Notes under the pieces: generated by a model | What the model saw: only the letters and a program-made list of their open reading frames with translations | What the model was told of the DNA's origin: nothing | Databases searched by the model: none | Shown: positions 20,118 to 21,064 of the stretch, one piece after another | How positions within the stretch are numbered: the stretch's first letter is position 1 | Layout: every line of letters begins with the position of its first letter | IMG/VR virus record: IMGVR_UViG_3300017962_000154 | Span: 1-21,064 of that record | From: a virus | Reading direction: 5' to 3' (one strand) | Length of the DNA: 21,064 nt | Translations under genes and position numbers: made by a program

Positions 20118-20456
20118 TTAATCCACACTGTAATAAGACCAGTCTGTTTTATCTCCTGGTTGCATCACTTGCTTAACTATACTTCCATTTATACGTTTTA
20201 ATAAGGTTATAGGACCAGGAGCACTAGGTAATAACACCCAGCGATCTGACATTTCCATACCGCCACGAGATTCTGATTCTTTTTCTGCGAAGCCTAACTT
20301 TTGTAAATCGCCCCAACTAGGTCCATGGATAGAATAAGATGCATTGTTTATTTCTGGAGCATCTCCATCTTCTATACTGCGTTCTAGGCCTTTGAGCTTT
20401 TGCTCTGCTTTCTTAACTTGGTCTTCTTGTGTTAAAAATAACTCTTGCAATTTCAT
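20118..20456 (-). CDS. hypothetical protein, 112 aa
   Basis: An N-terminal helical, charged part (1-33, coiled-coil-like: LTQEDQVKKAEQKLKGLERS) is followed by a beta-rich part with W49, W73 and W106. No family recognised. GAGG lies about 9 bases before ATG 20456, at the edge of the 18-bp palindrome 20466-20483. Confidence 0.75.
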   Translation of the reverse strand: MKLQELFLTQEDQVKKAEQKLKGLERSIEDGDAPEINNASYSIHGPSWGDLQKLGFAEKESESRGGMEMSDRWVLLPSAPGPITLLKRINGSIVKQVMQPGDKTDWSYYSVD

Positions 20457-20465
20457 ATCTTATTC

Positions 20466-20483
20466 CTCAATGTATACATTGAG
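20466..20483. promoter_or_regulatory. 18-bp perfect palindrome, likely operator
   Basis: The sequence ctcaatgtatacattgag is a perfect palindrome in the 29-base gap between two genes. On the minus strand it begins 1-2 bases after TATAAT (20490-20485), which has a TTGAGT 18 bases upstream, so it would cover the transcript start: a usual operator position. As read-through RNA it could form a 7-bp hairpin with a UAUA loop whose 3' arm touches the ribosome binding site. Confidence 0.5.
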
Positions 20484-20485
20484 TA

Positions 20486-20785
20486 TTATATCTCTAAACT
20501 GGTTTCAAACTCAAAATCAAAGTCTAACACCTCGGCGAGCAAATCTGCTATTTCTTCGCCTTCTTCGATGTCCACTTGATGATCAAGAACTATTTCGTAA
20601 ATATGACCGCCATGTGCCGCATCGTACGCCATCACATTGGCTTCAATAAAGTCACCGTCCTCGTTGTATGCTGTGACAACTTTTGTAGGTATCACACTCT
20701 GTACAACATCATAAAATTCAGCAACATCATCATTACTGATTTCATGTGGTACAACTAATCTACAAAATTTCTTGACAAATTCCAT
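20486..20785 (-). CDS. hypothetical protein, 99 aa
   Basis: An acidic protein with alternating helix and strand (VAEFYDVVQSVIPTKVV, then ANVMAYDAAHGG and IYEIVLDHQV) and an acidic end (DIEEGEEIADLLAEVLDF). No family recognised. It starts 4 bases before the window-edge gene's stop region (stop at 20789) and carries only a weak ribosome binding site. Confidence 0.75.
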   Translation of the reverse strand: MEFVKKFCRLVVPHEISNDDVAEFYDVVQSVIPTKVVTAYNEDGDFIEANVMAYDAAHGGHIYEIVLDHQVDIEEGEEIADLLAEVLDFDFEFETSLEI

Positions 20786-20788
20786 AAT

Positions 20789-21064
20789 TTATTTTTTACC
20801 TGACCAAGCCTGAGCACCAAAGAATGCGGCAACAATACCTGCTACTGCAATAAAGTATACTCCGGCCATATCTCCTAAAATTCTAGCACCATCTTCTAGT
20901 TTTGCTACATTAGCACCAACAACTAGAACAGGGTATGCTAACATTCCATATAATGAGAACCACGCCATTTTACGTTGTGCGTCTCTCATTGCGTCTTGGT
21001 CTTCTAGTTCTTTACGTCTGAATTCCAAGTACATATCTTGTTCTGCTTTACTTACTTTACCATC
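20789..21064 (-). CDS. two-helix membrane protein, 5' end outside window
   Basis: The frame is open to the right edge: 10 codons (DGKVSKAEQD) precede the Met at 21034, so the visible 91 residues lack the true start. Two hydrophobic helices (after MAWFSLYGMLAYPVLVVGANV and AGVYFIAVAGIVAAFFGA) follow a charged helix FRRKELEDQDAMRDAQRK. The DGKVSKAEQ part resembles an EF-hand-like or linker turn. The pattern resembles small conserved membrane proteins of T4-like marine phages whose role is unknown. Confidence 0.75.
   Translation of the reverse strand, partial: DGKVSKAEQDMYLEFRRKELEDQDAMRDAQRKMAWFSLYGMLAYPVLVVGANVAKLEDGARILGDMAGVYFIAVAGIVAAFFGAQAWSGKK

Noticed and set aside
1-21064. CRISPR array, insertion sequence, integrase or attachment site
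   Set aside because: I saw no regularly spaced repeats, transposase or integrase motifs, or flanking direct repeats around the tRNA gene.
1-21064. Rho-independent terminators
   Set aside because: No GC-rich hairpin followed by a T-run was found at operon ends; the candidates at 434-451 and 19764-19780 lack the T-run.

Overview
This 21 kb window looks like part of a T4-like (myovirus-type) tailed-phage genome, most likely from a marine phage. It encodes a family B DNA polymerase of the gp43 type, a gp45-type sliding clamp, a T4 RNase H-like 5'-3' exonuclease and a DsbA-like DNA-binding protein. T4-style late promoters (TATAAATA and close variants) occur next to host-like sigma70 promoters. 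Genes are packed with ATGA or TAATG overlaps, the DNA is AT-rich, and almost everything lies on the minus strand. The host cannot be fixed from the sequence; an alphaproteobacterium or another marine Gram-negative is a reasonable guess, and no photosynthesis genes are present.

Layout in minus-strand transcription order, from the right end. (1) 19.7-21.1 kb: a membrane protein cut by the window edge, two unknown small genes separated by an 18-bp perfect palindrome, and dsbA behind tandem sigma70-like and late promoters. (2) 13.3-19.7 kb: polymerase gp43 with a hairpin just upstream of its ribosome binding site that resembles the T4 gp43 translational operator, a 2OG-Fe(II) oxygenase, a two-helix membrane protein, clamp gp45, a DpdA-type DNA guanine transglycosylase and an unknown partner gene. 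(3) 11.3-13.3 kb: a run of very small overlapping genes, a QueD-like protein and a sulfotransferase. (4) 9-11.3 kb: a histone H1/Hc1-like protein, a 50-residue acidic protein, a GT-B glycosyltransferase and a GalE-type epimerase. (5) 6-9 kb: a phosphoribosyltransferase, a DUF465 protein, FolE, an unknown protein, QueE and a PsiE-like membrane protein. (6) 1.7-6 kb: unknown small genes around the exonuclease. (7) Left end: an HNH endonuclease, the only plus-strand gene (a lipoprotein with an HExxH motif), a 65-residue unknown, tRNA-Trp(CCA) and a partial HExxH metallopeptidase.

The main theme is DNA hypermodification. FolE, a QueD-like protein and QueE together would convert GTP to 7-carboxy-7-deazaguanine (CDG), and the DpdA-like enzyme would exchange guanine in phage DNA for a 7-deazaguanine. 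No QueC was found here, so the final base could be CDG, a product of a QueC encoded elsewhere or by the host, or something else. Unusual details include an insertion that splits the QueE radical-SAM cysteine motif, a QueD-like protein without the usual catalytic cysteine, an unknown gene locked between queE and folE, and a clamp-binding-like motif near the DpdA C-terminus. The GalE, glycosyltransferase and sulfotransferase genes suggest a second modification activity, on virion or host glycans or possibly on DNA. All functional assignments are by reading motifs and by family memory; no searches were run.
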